A stretch of 64,000 nt of DNA from Solirubrobacterales bacterium (GCA_020438355.1 JAGQUT010000009.1:34855-98854); one strand, 5' to 3'; positions 1 through 11,237 are shown, numbered from the stretch's first letter. Notes: a model not told the origin generated them from the sequence alone. Program-made: numbers and translations.

Positions 1-212
1 GGACCCGCGGACTTTCCGCCCGCGGCCGAATGGACGAAACGCCGGAAGTCAGCCAGTTCGCCGACACCCTCGAGCGGGTATGCATCGAGACAGTCGAGAG
101 CGGCAAGATGACCAAGGACCTTGCCCTGCTGGTCGGTTCTGACCAGGAATGGCAGACCACCCAGGAATTCCTCGCTTCGATCGACGAGAACCTTCAGAAG
201 GCGATGGCCTAG
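1..212 (+). CDS. icd: NADP-dependent isocitrate dehydrogenase, C-terminal fragment
   Basis: The window opens inside this gene; about 69 C-terminal residues are visible, read in the frame that begins at base 3. The motif RGLSARGRMDETPEV followed by VCIETVESGKMTKDLA matches the end of homodimeric NADP-isocitrate dehydrogenases of the eukaryote-like type (RGLAHRAKLD... and IETIEAGFMTKDLA in animal IDH1). These oxidise isocitrate to 2-oxoglutarate in the TCA cycle. The match to the family end is seen directly; the substrate is inferred from family. Malate dehydrogenase follows after 30 bases, so the two are probably one TCA operon. The true start lies outside the window. Confidence 0.85.
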   Translation, partial: TRGLSARGRMDETPEVSQFADTLERVCIETVESGKMTKDLALLVGSDQEWQTTQEFLASIDENLQKAMA

Positions 213-1229
<1,017 letters not shown>

Positions 1230-1260
1230 ACCCTTCAGCAACTGACGTCTCCCCTTCGCG

Positions 1261-2223
1261 GTGAGCAGCCCGGCAAGAGTCGTGATTCTGCGGGAGCTGC
1301 TCCCCGCGGGGAGGGACCTTCTCCAGCAGCATTTCGAGGTCGAGTCGCTAGGACTCGAAGCAGACCGGAAGACGATGCTGGCCGGGGCCAAAGGTGCCGA
1401 CGCCCTGGTCACCGACCTGACCTTCCCTGTGGACGGTGAGCTGCTTGACGCAGCAGGCCCGCAACTCAAGGTCGTCGCCAACTTCGGTGTTGGCTACGAC
1501 AACGTTGATCTCGAAGCCTGCGCCGCCCGGGACGTCACAGTCACCAACACCCCGGGTGCCCTGACAAACGCGACCGCCGAACTCGCTCTGGCCCTCGCCA
1601 TGGCGGCAGCGCGCGACCTTTCCGGCGCCGAGAAGGACCTCCGCGAAGGAAGGTGGCAGGGATGGGATCCGCGCCGCTGGCGGGGATTCGAGTTGAGCGG
1701 CGCGACGATCGGGGTGATCGGGGCCGGCCGGATCGGCGCCCGATTCATGGAACTGGTTTCCGGGTTCGGAGGCGACCGGCTCTACACATCGAGGAGTCCA
1801 AAGCCGGATCTGGAACAAGGACTCGGCGCCGAGAAGGTCGAGCTGGACGAACTGCTCCGGCGCTCTGATCTGGTCAGCCTTCACCTCCCGGGAGGGAGCG
1901 CAACTCACCAGATCATTGACGAGCGGGCGATCTCGCTGATGAAGCCGACCTCGATCCTGGTCAACACCGGCCGTGGAACCCTCGTCGATTCACTGGCTCT
2001 CGCCCGTGCGCTTGAGGAGGGCCGGCTCGGCGCAGCCGGCCTTGATGTGTTCGATGGAGAACCGACCGTTCCCGAGGAACTGCTCCGGGCGCCACGCGTT
2101 GCCCTGGCTCCCCACATCGGCTCGGCTACATACCGGTCGCGGGACGAGATGGCGAGAATCGTGGCTGCGAATGTGGTCGCTGTTCTCGAGGGCCGCGAGC
2201 CACCCTCACCGGTAACCCCTTAA
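1261..2223 (+). CDS. D-isomer-specific 2-hydroxyacid dehydrogenase (glyoxylate/hydroxypyruvate reductase-like)
   Basis: 320 residues. It has the D-2-hydroxyacid dehydrogenase layout: an N-terminal catalytic half, the NAD motif GVIGAGRIGARFMELV near residue 150, the catalytic Arg in VNTGRGTLVD (R238), Glu in the DGEP segment and the catalytic His in APHIGSAT (H285). Enzymes of this family reduce glyoxylate, hydroxypyruvate or other 2-keto acids with NAD(P)H. The exact substrate cannot be read from sequence; it lacks the ACT/regulatory domain of SerA. Start is GTG at 1261, 31 bases after mdh, so it may belong to the icd-mdh operon. A hairpin terminator follows at 2232. Confidence 0.88.
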   Translation: MSSPARVVILRELLPAGRDLLQQHFEVESLGLEADRKTMLAGAKGADALVTDLTFPVDGELLDAAGPQLKVVANFGVGYDNVDLEACAARDVTVTNTPGALTNATAELALALAMAAARDLSGAEKDLREGRWQGWDPRRWRGFELSGATIGVIGAGRIGARFMELVSGFGGDRLYTSRSPKPDLEQGLGAEKVELDELLRRSDLVSLHLPGGSATHQIIDERAISLMKPTSILVNTGRGTLVDSLALARALEEGRLGAAGLDVFDGEPTVPEELLRAPRVALAPHIGSATYRSRDEMARIVAANVVAVLEGREPPSPVTP

Positions 2224-2231
2224 ACGTCAAA

Positions 2232-2264
2232 GGGCCCCGATCCCGCGTTTGGAATCGAGGCCCC
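2232..2264 (+). terminator. Hairpin terminator after the 2-hydroxyacid dehydrogenase gene
   Basis: GGGCCCCGATCC pairs with GGAATCGAGGCCC around a short loop, with two wobble or mismatch positions. It lies 8 bases past the TAA stop. There is no clear T-tract, as is common at high G+C. Confidence 0.5.
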
Positions 2265-2265
2265 G

Positions 2266-2284
2266 GGACCGCCGTGGGCGGTCC
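2266..2284 (-). terminator. Hairpin terminator after the choice-of-anchor A gene
   Basis: Perfect 8-bp inverted repeat GGACCGCC / GGCGGTCC with a 3-base loop, immediately downstream of the minus-strand stop at 2300. Together with the hairpin at 2232-2264 it separates two convergent genes. Confidence 0.45.
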
Positions 2285-2299
2285 GACTGGACGTGAGAG

Positions 2300-4957
2300 C
2301 TAGCGCTTGACGCGCAGAATCTTCGCCTTGGTCTTGCCGTTGGCGGAGGTCAGCTTGACCTTCACCTTCTTGACCTTGCCGCGCTTGATCGCCTTGGCGT
2401 AGCGTCCGAAGATCTTCACCTTCGCCTTGCCCTGACCCGCCTTGTTCAGGCGGTAGGCACCCTTTCCGACAACCTTGTTGCCGGCGGGAAGGGTGACGAT
2501 GATCTTGCCGCCACGGGTTTCCGACTTGAAGCCGACAAGAAGGCTTCCACCCCTGAGGCTGGCGCTGTAGAGGGTCGGACCGGCAACGAGGCCGTTATCC
2601 CTGGTCACCTTGACGGAAGCGTCGTCAGAAAGCACGGCTCCGGAATCCTGGCTTGAGGACGAGCTGACCGTTGCGGTGTTGACGTATGTCTTCTCGCCAA
2701 CCGGGACCGAGGATCCGGTCCTGGCTTCCAGGCAGAGCAGGTAGAGGGTTCCCGTCAGCGGATTCGCGGTCGGGTTCCAGACGTAGAAGACACGGCTCTT
2801 GGGCTGAGGGTCATTGCCGAGCGGCACCAGACCGTCATCGAATTCCCAGCCAGCGACGATTCCCTTTGCATTCTCGCCACAGATAAGGGATTCGGTCGCC
2901 TTGCCACCCGCGCCGATCGAAATCGGCTTGGTCACCTGGGTGAACACCAGCTCGGAGCTGGCTCCGTTCACTTCGGAGGTCTTGTTCTGGAGGCAGCGAA
3001 TGCTCGCTTCAACAGTTGCGGCGGCGCCACTGACCTTGAGAGTCAGCTTGCGACCGGTATCGCCGACGGGCGCATTACCCAGCATGAGGACACGGCCACC
3101 GGAAACGTCGATTCCGGGGGCGATCGGGGTCGAGCCGACCGGGCAGTTCAGCGTCACCTCATGAATGCCGGGTTTCAAAACCACGGTCTGCGTGACCGGA
3201 GAGCCGACCGTCAGGCTCCGGCCTTCGGTGGTCTTGCCGGGCAGACACACGGCGAACAGCTTGAGCTGGGCCTGGCCGGTTGCGTGATTGGTTACCGACG
3301 CGCTGTAGCTTCCGGTCGAATCGGACTCGAGCTTGTGGATCTCGATGTCGTTCGCATCACCGGTGCCCTGGTCGATGTTGTCGACCCTGACTGCCGCATC
3401 CGAGATCAGGTCGCCAGGGTTGCAGGCGATCGACTCGTTGACAGTATTGCCGGCCTGCATCGAGATCTGCTTTTCCACCTTGTAGATGGTCAGCTGCTCG
3501 TTCTGGCTGGAGACCGTCGCGGCCGGAAGAGTCGTTTTGACCTTGATCTTGTAGGTCACGGTCTGCCCGGGAGCGACGGTGCCCGCGACGCAGGTGACCT
3601 GCTGGCCGGTGTAGGTGCAGGGATTGTCAACCTCGACGATGTCGAGGCCGGCCGGGACGTTGTCGGAAACGACTACGTTGCCCGAGCTGGCGGTTCCCCA
3701 GTTCTTGACCGAAATGGTGAAGGTCACGAAGCTGCCCTCGACGACCTCCGGGTTATCGGCGATCTTGTCGATCTTCAGCTTGGGGAGATCCGGGGTGGTA
3801 GGACCGGTGGGTCCAGTTGGGCTCGTCGGACCAGTCGGACCGGTCGGGCTCGTCGGACCGGTCGGGCCGGTCGGGCTGGTCGGGCCGGTGGGACCAGTCG
3901 GCGAAGTGGGGCCAGTCGGACCGGTGGGGCTCGTGGGGCCAGTGGGGCCCGTAGGACTGGTGGGGCCGGTCGGACCCGTCGGGCCGGTGGGCCCGGCCGG
4001 AGTGTCCGGGAGGCAGCCGGTGAACGGCGCGTGATGGGTCTCGCGGTCGGACTTGAAGGTCTTGGCGATGACCTGACCGATGTTGTGTCCGACATCATCG
4101 GCATCAACCAGCGCCTTGGTGGCCAGGATGGTGCCGCCGAAGGCCGATCCGGTCTTCAGGGTCACGTTGGAAGCGTTGGCGAAGTTCCAGAGGGTGTTCT
4201 TGTTCTGGGAGGCGGTCGCCGAGTCCTGCGCCTGATTCCAGCTTCCACCGATTCCGTTGCGGAAGTACATCTTGCCTTCCACATCGACGCTGGTCCCGGA
4301 GACGTTGATCAGGGCGGTCGAGCCGACCGGAACCTCGATCAGGATGGCCTTGAGATCCGAGAACATCGATGAGGTAACCGAGAAGACGTTCAGGGTGGTG
4401 TCGGTTCCCTTGAGGTAAAGGGCCTTGCCGCCGAGCGAGATGCCGGCCGGGTTCGAGCCGTTGGTGTTGATCACCGAGGCGCTGCCGGTCGCAGCGGCCG
4501 TCGCCCAGTTCGCTGACTTCGTTGCCAGGTCGCTGAACGCCGTTGAGAAGTTGGTCGGCGCGGCCATCAGCTGCGAGCCGCCGCCGTTGTAGTTGATGTA
4601 GCCGGTCAGCCCAGGGGTCCAGGCGCTGCCGCGCTGAAGGTTGAACGACTTCGAAGTTCCGTTAACGACGAGAGTTGGATACGTCTTGCCGTAAGGGGGA
4701 TCGGTGAGATGGGTGCCGACCGTCATGCCGGACGCATTCAGGTTGCCGCCGTAGGCGATAGCGCCTTCGGATTCGGCTCCGCGGCTGCCGTTCATCTGGA
4801 CGAACTCGGTGTAGCCGGTTGCTGCGCCGACGGGGTTTGCCATGCACGTCACCGAGGGGGCGGTAGCTCCCGCTGGTGCTGCGAACAGGAACGCTCCGAT
4901 AGCGGCCAGAGCCGCGATCACGGTTGCCTTCATGGCACGACTGGTGCTGGGGATCAT
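2300..4957 (-). CDS. Secreted choice-of-anchor A family protein with collagen-like repeats and DUF11 domain
   Basis: 885 residues from ATG at 4957, chosen because AAGGA precedes it at good spacing and a signal peptide follows directly (basic start, hydrophobic [18 protein letters not shown], AxA site near residue 30). Order: signal peptide; choice-of-anchor A domain, about residues 35-315 ([35 protein letters not shown]); collagen-like Gly-Pro-Thr run, about 318-387; DUF11-like repeat ([21 protein letters not shown]); further beta-rich modules; Lys-rich C-terminus ending LRVKR. No LPXTG motif is seen, so the anchoring mode is unknown. Probably a cell-surface or matrix structural protein; the role is inference. 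An upstream in-frame ATG at 5077 is less likely because it would bury the signal peptide. Confidence 0.85.
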   Translation of the reverse strand: MIPSTSRAMKATVIAALAAIGAFLFAAPAGATAPSVTCMANPVGAATGYTEFVQMNGSRGAESEGAIAYGGNLNASGMTVGTHLTDPPYGKTYPTLVVNGTSKSFNLQRGSAWTPGLTGYINYNGGGSQLMAAPTNFSTAFSDLATKSANWATAAATGSASVINTNGSNPAGISLGGKALYLKGTDTTLNVFSVTSSMFSDLKAILIEVPVGSTALINVSGTSVDVEGKMYFRNGIGGSWNQAQDSATASQNKNTLWNFANASNVTLKTGSAFGGTILATKALVDADDVGHNIGQVIAKTFKSDRETHHAPFTGCLPDTPAGPTGPTGPTGPTSPTGPTGPTSPTGPTGPTSPTGPTGPTSPTGPTGPTSPTGPTGPTSPTGPTGPTTPDLPKLKIDKIADNPEVVEGSFVTFTISVKNWGTASSGNVVVSDNVPAGLDIVEVDNPCTYTGQQVTCVAGTVAPGQTVTYKIKVKTTLPAATVSSQNEQLTIYKVEKQISMQAGNTVNESIACNPGDLISDAAVRVDNIDQGTGDANDIEIHKLESDSTGSYSASVTNHATGQAQLKLFAVCLPGKTTEGRSLTVGSPVTQTVVLKPGIHEVTLNCPVGSTPIAPGIDVSGGRVLMLGNAPVGDTGRKLTLKVSGAAATVEASIRCLQNKTSEVNGASSELVFTQVTKPISIGAGGKATESLICGENAKGIVAGWEFDDGLVPLGNDPQPKSRVFYVWNPTANPLTGTLYLLCLEARTGSSVPVGEKTYVNTATVSSSSSQDSGAVLSDDASVKVTRDNGLVAGPTLYSASLRGGSLLVGFKSETRGGKIIVTLPAGNKVVGKGAYRLNKAGQGKAKVKIFGRYAKAIKRGKVKKVKVKLTSANGKTKAKILRVKR
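3795..4003 (-). repeat. 27-bp tandem repeat encoding PTGPTGPTS units
   Basis: About six 9-residue units of Gly-Pro-Thr/Ser-Pro-Thr encoded in tandem inside the choice-of-anchor A gene. The Gly-X-Y-like spacing resembles bacterial collagen-like stalks. Threonine-rich runs of this kind may carry O-glycans; that is inference. Such arrays vary in copy number by slippage. Confidence 0.85.
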
Positions 4958-5195
4958 GTGGTCCTTGTGTAGTTGTCTGCTGCCACCAGAGTCGTTTCCC
5001 AAAGACTCCGGGCTGAACTGACAACGCAGCGAACCGATGTCGCTGACTTGGGACGCTGTGGATCCCCCGATCCGCACCGTCCGGCAAGGCCAACCTCAAC
5101 GGAGGTCGGAGATGCCGTTCAGAATTGGCTGACTATTGTACAGATCAGAAACACCAGTGGCCCCGAAAAGTTTCACGAAGGGTGCTGAAGCGTTC

Positions 5196-5834
5196 TCAGC
5201 TGTCGCGGTCAGACCTGCGAGACCGCGGCACAGTGCGGAAAATGTGGTCCCAGAACGGGGTCGAAACGCCGTAACCGTAGTGATGGTCCTGGAAGTGGTG
5301 CCGCATGTGATGCTCCCGCACCTTCTTGCCGATTTTCGACTTCGGCACGAAATGGTGAAGGTAGTAATGCGTGTAGTCGTAAGCCAGGTAGCCCGCGAGG
5401 AAACCGGCGAAGCAGGCAAAGCCAGTGGGAGAGCCGAAAATGAGCATGAACGCGGCGTAGAAGATCAAGGCCAGCGGGATGCTCGCGGCCGGCGGCATGA
5501 CCAGTCTCATCTTGTCGTTGGGATGGTCGTGGTGGACGCCGTGAATGATGAAGTTGATCTTGTCGCCACCCTTGAACTTGGGTGTCCAGTGAAAGAGCAG
5601 GCGGTGCAGCCAGTACTCCGAGAGGGTCCAGATCGCCAGTCCGGCAACGAAAAGTCCGATTGTCGAGAGGGCGGAAAGGCCCCGGTCAACTCCCAGCCAG
5701 ATCAGCACGGCAATGATCGGTCCGTAGATCAGCAGGGGCACTACGGGGTGAACTCTCGAGAAAAAGTTCAGGAATCTGTTCTCGAAAAGGTCAGGTGAAG
5801 CGGCGAGTCTTTCGGTACGTTCGGACGATCCCAT
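5196..5834 (-). CDS. Fatty acid hydroxylase / sterol desaturase superfamily membrane enzyme
   Basis: 212 residues from ATG at 5834. It shows the His-box set of the membrane di-iron hydroxylases: [26 protein letters not shown] and [15 protein letters not shown], between about four hydrophobic helices (residues about 25-65 and 105-150). The box pattern is closest to ceramide/fatty acid 2-hydroxylases (Scs7/FA2H type), which hydroxylate acyl chains using O2. The lipid substrate here is unknown. An ORF extending to 5912 exists, but the ATG at 5834 fits a -10 box at 5844-5849 nine bases upstream. It is divergent from ahcY with overlapping promoters. Confidence 0.85.
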   Translation of the reverse strand: MGSSERTERLAASPDLFENRFLNFFSRVHPVVPLLIYGPIIAVLIWLGVDRGLSALSTIGLFVAGLAIWTLSEYWLHRLLFHWTPKFKGGDKINFIIHGVHHDHPNDKMRLVMPPAASIPLALIFYAAFMLIFGSPTGFACFAGFLAGYLAYDYTHYYLHHFVPKSKIGKKVREHHMRHHFQDHHYGYGVSTPFWDHIFRTVPRSRRSDRDS

Positions 5835-5843
5835 ATGTGAATA

Positions 5844-5849
5844 ATGGTA
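5844..5849 (-). promoter_or_regulatory. -10 box of a leaderless fatty acid hydroxylase transcript
   Basis: On the minus strand TACCAT lies 9 bases before the ATG at 5834 and no Shine-Dalgarno sequence is present. On the plus strand TAGCGT at 5848-5853 could serve ahcY, so the two promoters would overlap. Confidence 0.4.
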
Positions 5850-5890
5850 GCGTGACTCGTCACCCCGACTCTCAGGAGAGACCCGCAGAG

Positions 5891-7360
<1,470 letters not shown>

Positions 7361-7366
7361 GCATCA

Positions 7367-7394
7367 TCCCGGACCGGCCTGAGGGGGTCCGGGA
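7367..7394 (+). terminator. Terminator hairpin after ahcY
   Basis: Perfect 9-bp inverted repeat TCCCGGACC / GGTCCGGGA with a 10-base loop, starting 6 bases past the ahcY stop. No T-tract. Confidence 0.55.
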
Positions 7395-7402
7395 CGGCAG
7401 TA

Positions 7403-7451
7403 CTTCCCGAAAACCGTCGCTGCGCTCCTCATTCCGGAGGTTTTCGGGAAG
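7403..7451. repeat. 13-bp perfect inverted repeat with 23-base loop
   Basis: CTTCCCGAAAACC (7403-7415) pairs with GGTTTTCGGGAAG (7439-7451). The loop contains GTCGCTGCGCTCCTCATTCC, which resembles the core of dispersed intergenic palindromes seen in other high-G+C genomes. It sits between two convergent genes and directly follows the ahcY terminator. It could be a second terminator for the convergent gene or a dispersed repeat element. Confidence 0.6.
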
Positions 7452-7514
7452 CACCACGGGTGGGCCATCTTTGGGAGGGCCACCCGACGCCCTGCCGCGA
7501 TCACATGAGCCGGG

Positions 7515-9845
7515 TCAGCTGATGCAGTTCGCTCGCTTCTTCTTTGGCGGGAAGGGGAGGTCCGCGATCGCTGCGGTTTCGAGGTAGCGGTTTTCCATCT
7601 TCTTGCCGCTTCCCGCCAGCAGGGCCTCGCCAGTCTTGCGTAGCTCTGCCCGCGGGGCGTCCTTGCGGACCCAGGGCGCGAGAGTTATGAACTGACGTTT
7701 CGGACCGGCGTATCGCTCGTATGAGGGGGCGTCCTCGGCCTGGAGTTTGCGGTTTCCGACATAGGCGCACTGCTTCTTGCCGAGCAGGCCGCGCTGGGTG
7801 ATCGCGGTCTGACCGTCGAAAGGCAGGTCCCCGAGGTTGCCGACCATGTGCGGGGTCACGTTGTAGGTGAACTTCACGCCCGGGTCCACGACGGAACGCC
7901 AGGTGGAGCCCATCCAGTCGAGTGGTTGCCAGTAGCTGCCCGTGGGGTTGGCCCATTCACCGGGGTTGGCTTCATCCTGCATGACCAGGTTGGTCCCCAG
8001 ATGGCTCAGGCATCGCATATAGGTAACGCTGATGTCCGCACAGGGGGCAGCTGACGGGATCGGATCTCCGATCGAGTAGCCGAACTGGAAAGCCGGAAGG
8101 CTCGTCGCGAACCCGACCTTCGCCCTGGTCCCGGGGATCCGGTACGGCTTGACGTTCGCGACCCCGTCAGGGCCACTCTTCGGACCGGGCGTGAGGCCCA
8201 GCACGAGTTCGATCGTGGTCAGCGGAAGCTTCTTGTTGGAGGCGACGACATTGCGCAGGGGTCGCGGTCCTTCCTGCCGGACCAGCTTCGGCCCCCACAT
8301 GAAGACCTCGTTGTAGACCTCAGGGCTGGTTGCCACGTACACGCTCTTCGGCTTCGGCAGGTCCGGGTCCCGGAAGATGTCGATCTCGGCCGGATCCATC
8401 GACTCCCTGAAGGCAGGCTGATTGTTCGATCCGAGGATGTAGATGCCATACCGGCGGGCCATGTCAGAGAACACCTGCATCCAGCCGCGCGCGTCGGTGT
8501 CCGTGGTCGCCATGAAGCCCCGGGCGAACGGGCTCGGAATGCTGAACCTCGAGAGGTACTCGGCGTTCGGCCCGGCGTAGGCGGCCGTGATCCGGTTCAG
8601 TCCGGCGATCGCCCGGCAGGGGGGCGCGGCCTCGGCACACTCGGAGACCTCGGAGGGCCTGGCGAAAGCCTTGCGGGCGCTGGTGCCACGCGACCCGGTT
8701 CCGATTGCCATCAGGCCGATGTCCTCGTTGAAAGCCACCACGTTAGGACGGTGCTTCGACTTGTAGGGGAGGACCCACTTCCTGATCATGCATTCGATCT
8801 TCTTCCGAAAGCTCGAGTAGGTCTTGATGTGCCGGGCTTCCTGTTTGAACTGCATCGCAAAGACCCTGGGTCCACCCTTCGCGTCCCGGCGCTTCAGCAG
8901 GGCCCGGGCCGGCCTCCGGGTGTCCTTCGCGAAGGTCGCGCTGCAGGCCCTTGCCGAGGGAGCCTTGGGGATCGGGGAAAGCGCGGGAGCCACCTGTTTG
9001 ATCGCGGTACGGGCCATCGACGGATCGTTCGAGATCACTGCGTCAACTCCCAGGCCGGTCGCAGCCTTCACGTCGGCCGCGTTGTCGATCGTCCAGGGCA
9101 CCACCTGGAGGCCTGCGTGATGCGCGTCGGAGACGTAGGTCTGGTCGATGGGCCACTGCGGTGAAACCCAGTCAATCCCGTTGTTCCTGGCGATGTTGAT
9201 GCCGACCCCGTTGATTGCGTTCAGGGTCAGGAAGGAGGTCGCCGGTTCGGGGTAGACCTGATGGAAGCGAGTCAGGTTGGCGAGTGTGAAGGACTGGATG
9301 ATCAGCTGCGACGAGGGAACTCCCGACGCCTTGATCACGTTGGCGACGGTCTCCGCGTAGTCGTAGGTCGGGTCGAAGTCGTTGTCGGTCGGCAGGTTCT
9401 TGATCTCGATGTTGGCCTGGGCGCCCGTTCTCTTCAGGAGAGCCAGGAACTCCGCCAGGGTAGGTACCGCGGTCCGCCTCTCGTCTTCGGCACCGAGAGT
9501 CTCGGCCGCGTCGTCGATCCCGATCACGTCGATCTCGCACTCGGCCCGGATCTGGGCGGCAGTCACCGCCGAGACAGGGCCGATGCAGTTGGTCGTGCGG
9601 TCGAACTCGTCATCGTGGATCACAACCGGCACGTCATCCGAGGTCAGCTTCACATCGGCTTCGAGAACGAAACCGAGCCGGGCCGACTTCTCGAAAGCGG
9701 CGAGCGAGTTCTCCGGAACCGCAGCTTTCCCGGCTCCCAGGGGGCCTCCCCGGTGGCCATGCACCCAGGGTGATGCCGAAGCCTCGGACGCGAAGGCGCA
9801 AAGGACAAGCACGGACACGAACAGGAACGAGAAACGGAAATTCAA
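7515..9845 (-). CDS. Secreted two-domain protein: glycerophosphodiester phosphodiesterase fused to a nitrilase-like domain
   Basis: 776 residues, TTG start at 9845 with GAGGGGG upstream. Signal peptide about residues 1-24. GDPD domain about 25-285 with all catalytic positions: H31-R32 in HGHRGG, E45 in PENSL, E62 and D64 in LEADVK, H77 in VIHDDEFD. The remainder, about 325-776, is not GDPD. It resembles the carbon-nitrogen hydrolase fold: Glu374 in AFNEDIG, YGIYILGSNN, Lys538/539 in ASNKKL, and Cys612 in VTYMRCLSHLGTNLVMQDEA would form the Glu-Lys-Cys triad. The GDPD call is firm; the nitrilase-like call is by motif order only. The substrate is unknown. The gene converges on ahcY. Confidence 0.82.
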   Translation of the reverse strand: MNFRFSFLFVSVLVLCAFASEASASPWVHGHRGGPLGAGKAAVPENSLAAFEKSARLGFVLEADVKLTSDDVPVVIHDDEFDRTTNCIGPVSAVTAAQIRAECEIDVIGIDDAAETLGAEDERRTAVPTLAEFLALLKRTGAQANIEIKNLPTDNDFDPTYDYAETVANVIKASGVPSSQLIIQSFTLANLTRFHQVYPEPATSFLTLNAINGVGINIARNNGIDWVSPQWPIDQTYVSDAHHAGLQVVPWTIDNAADVKAATGLGVDAVISNDPSMARTAIKQVAPALSPIPKAPSARACSATFAKDTRRPARALLKRRDAKGGPRVFAMQFKQEARHIKTYSSFRKKIECMIRKWVLPYKSKHRPNVVAFNEDIGLMAIGTGSRGTSARKAFARPSEVSECAEAAPPCRAIAGLNRITAAYAGPNAEYLSRFSIPSPFARGFMATTDTDARGWMQVFSDMARRYGIYILGSNNQPAFRESMDPAEIDIFRDPDLPKPKSVYVATSPEVYNEVFMWGPKLVRQEGPRPLRNVVASNKKLPLTTIELVLGLTPGPKSGPDGVANVKPYRIPGTRAKVGFATSLPAFQFGYSIGDPIPSAAPCADISVTYMRCLSHLGTNLVMQDEANPGEWANPTGSYWQPLDWMGSTWRSVVDPGVKFTYNVTPHMVGNLGDLPFDGQTAITQRGLLGKKQCAYVGNRKLQAEDAPSYERYAGPKRQFITLAPWVRKDAPRAELRKTGEALLAGSGKKMENRYLETAAIADLPFPPKKKRANCIS

Positions 9846-10104
9846 GAACTACCCCCTCGAGTCGACCGGTCACCCCGCGGGGTTCCCCTCCAGGGTCAGG
9901 ATAACCGGGGCAAGGGCAACCGGGGAGAGCCTCGGGCGGCAGGCCAAACGTTGCATCAGTCTGGCCACGGACGAACTCTCCCCCTGGCGGTCGTTAGTCG
10001 AACCGCAAAATGCGGGGGTTGTTGCCAACTTGTGAATCAAGAATCCTGCGATTTGCGGAATCGCCTCCGACGCCGACCGGGCGGTCCTGCTTGGATGGCC
10101 ACCG
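9846..10104. other. Intergenic region without a supported gene
   Basis: About 260 bases between the divergent GDPD gene and the small Cys protein. Open frames here have no family resemblance or signal. A small stem GCGATT/AATCGC occurs near 10048-10064. It probably holds the promoters of both flanking genes, but no convincing -35/-10 pair can be chosen by eye. Confidence 0.4.
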
Positions 10105-10323
10105 GTGGCACGGACCAGCAAAAAGCTCCCCTCTTGCGAGGACTGTTACTTCCGCCAGAAGATGCTGTGCGCGCTCGACCTGGAAGAGCCCTGCGGCACT
10201 TTCCGCGAGAGCCGTCCGGAAGGACTCGTGCCCCCGCGCCAGCCGATGCTCCTGCTTCGTCCTCCACGCTGGGCCGACCGGGATGTCGACAAGTCATCGG
10301 GCCTCCGGCGCCTCCCGACCTGA
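10105..10323 (+). CDS. Small four-cysteine protein (putative metal-binding)
   Basis: 72 residues from a GTG start at 10105. The N-terminal half has C11-x2-C14-x7-C22-x7-C30 (SCEDCYFRQKMLCALDLEEPC), followed by a Pro/Arg-rich segment GLVPPRQPMLLL. Four spaced cysteines in so short a protein suggest a zinc knuckle or small Fe-S site. Codon use has the same high third-position G+C as neighbouring real genes, which supports it being coding. I recognise no named family; similar short 'CxxCYFR' proteins are known in related actinobacteria from general knowledge, but this could not be checked. Function unknown. Confidence 0.55.
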   Translation: MARTSKKLPSCEDCYFRQKMLCALDLEEPCGTFRESRPEGLVPPRQPMLLLRPPRWADRDVDKSSGLRRLPT

Positions 10324-10390
10324 GCGGGACGCAAGCCGCCGGGCGGCATTCAGCGTTCATTCGAGACGCAGCGCAAAGGCCCCTCAGGAG

Positions 10391-10396
10391 TAGCAT
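10391..10396 (+). promoter_or_regulatory. -10 box of the leader ORF/MBL transcript
   Basis: TAGCAT lies 7 bases before the ATG at 10404, the spacing expected for a leaderless transcript. No Shine-Dalgarno sequence is present before either 10404 or 10427. Confidence 0.4.
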
Positions 10397-10403
10397 TGAC
10401 CGG

Positions 10404-10430
10404 ATGAACGGTCTCGGTCTGGGCTTATGA
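10404..10430 (+). CDS. Candidate 8-codon leader ORF overlapping the MBL hydrolase start
   Basis: ATG-AAC-GGT-CTC-GGT-CTG-GGC-TTA-TGA encodes MNGLGLGL. Its stop overlaps the ATG of the next gene as ATGA. It sits 7 bases after a TAGCAT box, so it could be the first codon of a leaderless mRNA, with the downstream gene translated by reinitiation because it has no Shine-Dalgarno sequence of its own. It might equally be chance; the peptide has no known function. Confidence 0.3.
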   Translation: MNGLGLGL

Positions 10431-11218
10431 AGATCACGGTCCTGGGCAAATCGCCTGCCTGGCAGGACGCTGATGGTGCCTGCAGTGGTTACCTGGTGAC
10501 CGAAGGCGATACGACCGTCCTGCTCGACTGCGGCAACGGTGTATTCGGCAAGCTGCGGAAGTACCACGATTACGTCGACGTCGATGCGATCGTGATCTCG
10601 CACCTTCACGCCGATCATTTCGCAGACCTGATCCCGTACGGCTTCGCTCTTCGGTTTGCACCGAGACAGCAGCCGGTTCCGATCGACCCCTGGCCGGGCA
10701 CAGACAATCCGGCCCGGCCGAAGCTGTACGGGCCGCCCGGTTCGCATCGTTTCCTCGACGACCTGGACGGATCGTGGAGTCTGGGACGCCATTTCGAACA
10801 GGCCTTCGAGACTTCCGAGTACGACCCCGATGGATCGGTCGAGGTCGGTCCAATCAAGATCACCTTCCGCGAGGTTCCGCACTACATCACTACCTACGCG
10901 ATGTCGGTAACCGGTTCCGGCGACGGCAGAATCGTCTACGGTGCCGACTGTTGCCCCAACGAAGCCCTGGTTGAACTCGCCGACGGGGCGGACCTCCTGA
11001 TCGCCGAGTCGACGCTGCCCAGACCGGAACGCGACGGCGTTCGAGGGCACCTGACTCCCTCCGAGGCAGGCGAACACGCCGAGAAGGCGGGAGCCAGGTC
11101 ACTGATGCTCACACACATCTCCGACGAGATCGATACGGAGTGGGCGCTCGCCGAGGCCCGCTCGACCTACAGCGGGCCCGTGCAGGTGGCACGCGAGGGC
11201 GTCGAGATCGAAGTTTGA
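10427..11218 (+). CDS. MBL-fold metallo-hydrolase (RNase Z/cyclic phosphodiesterase-like)
   Basis: 263 residues. The metal-binding signature SHLHADHFAD is at about residues 61-70, a second His in REVPHYITTYAMS, Asp in VYGADCCPNE, and a final His in MLTHISDE. This order matches the RNase Z-like branch of the metallo-beta-lactamase fold, whose members cleave phosphodiesters in RNA, cyclic nucleotides or small esters. In actinobacteria close relatives often lie near rph and rdgB, but those are absent here, so the substrate remains open. The ATG at 10427 overlaps the stop of a tiny upstream ORF and has no Shine-Dalgarno sequence. Confidence 0.85.
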   Translation: MKITVLGKSPAWQDADGACSGYLVTEGDTTVLLDCGNGVFGKLRKYHDYVDVDAIVISHLHADHFADLIPYGFALRFAPRQQPVPIDPWPGTDNPARPKLYGPPGSHRFLDDLDGSWSLGRHFEQAFETSEYDPDGSVEVGPIKITFREVPHYITTYAMSVTGSGDGRIVYGADCCPNEALVELADGADLLIAESTLPRPERDGVRGHLTPSEAGEHAEKAGARSLMLTHISDEIDTEWALAEARSTYSGPVQVAREGVEIEV

Positions 11219-11237
11219 GCCGGGGCCGGCTCGTGAA

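Noticed and set aside
3795..4003. Possible CRISPR-like short regular repeats
   Set aside because: Repeats have no spacers of distinct sequence and encode an in-frame Gly-Pro-Thr tract.
3161..4372. Long plus-strand open frame antisense to the choice-of-anchor A gene, Gly/Arg repeats
   Set aside because: Its repeats mirror the collagen-like run on the other strand; no promoter or ribosome site.
5835..5890. SAH or SAM riboswitch before ahcY
   Set aside because: Only 56 bases separate the divergent starts, too short for these aptamers, and no match was seen.
9951..10430. 159-codon plus-strand frame across the small Cys protein
   Set aside because: Overlaps the better-supported 10105-10323 frame in another phase; no recognisable domain.
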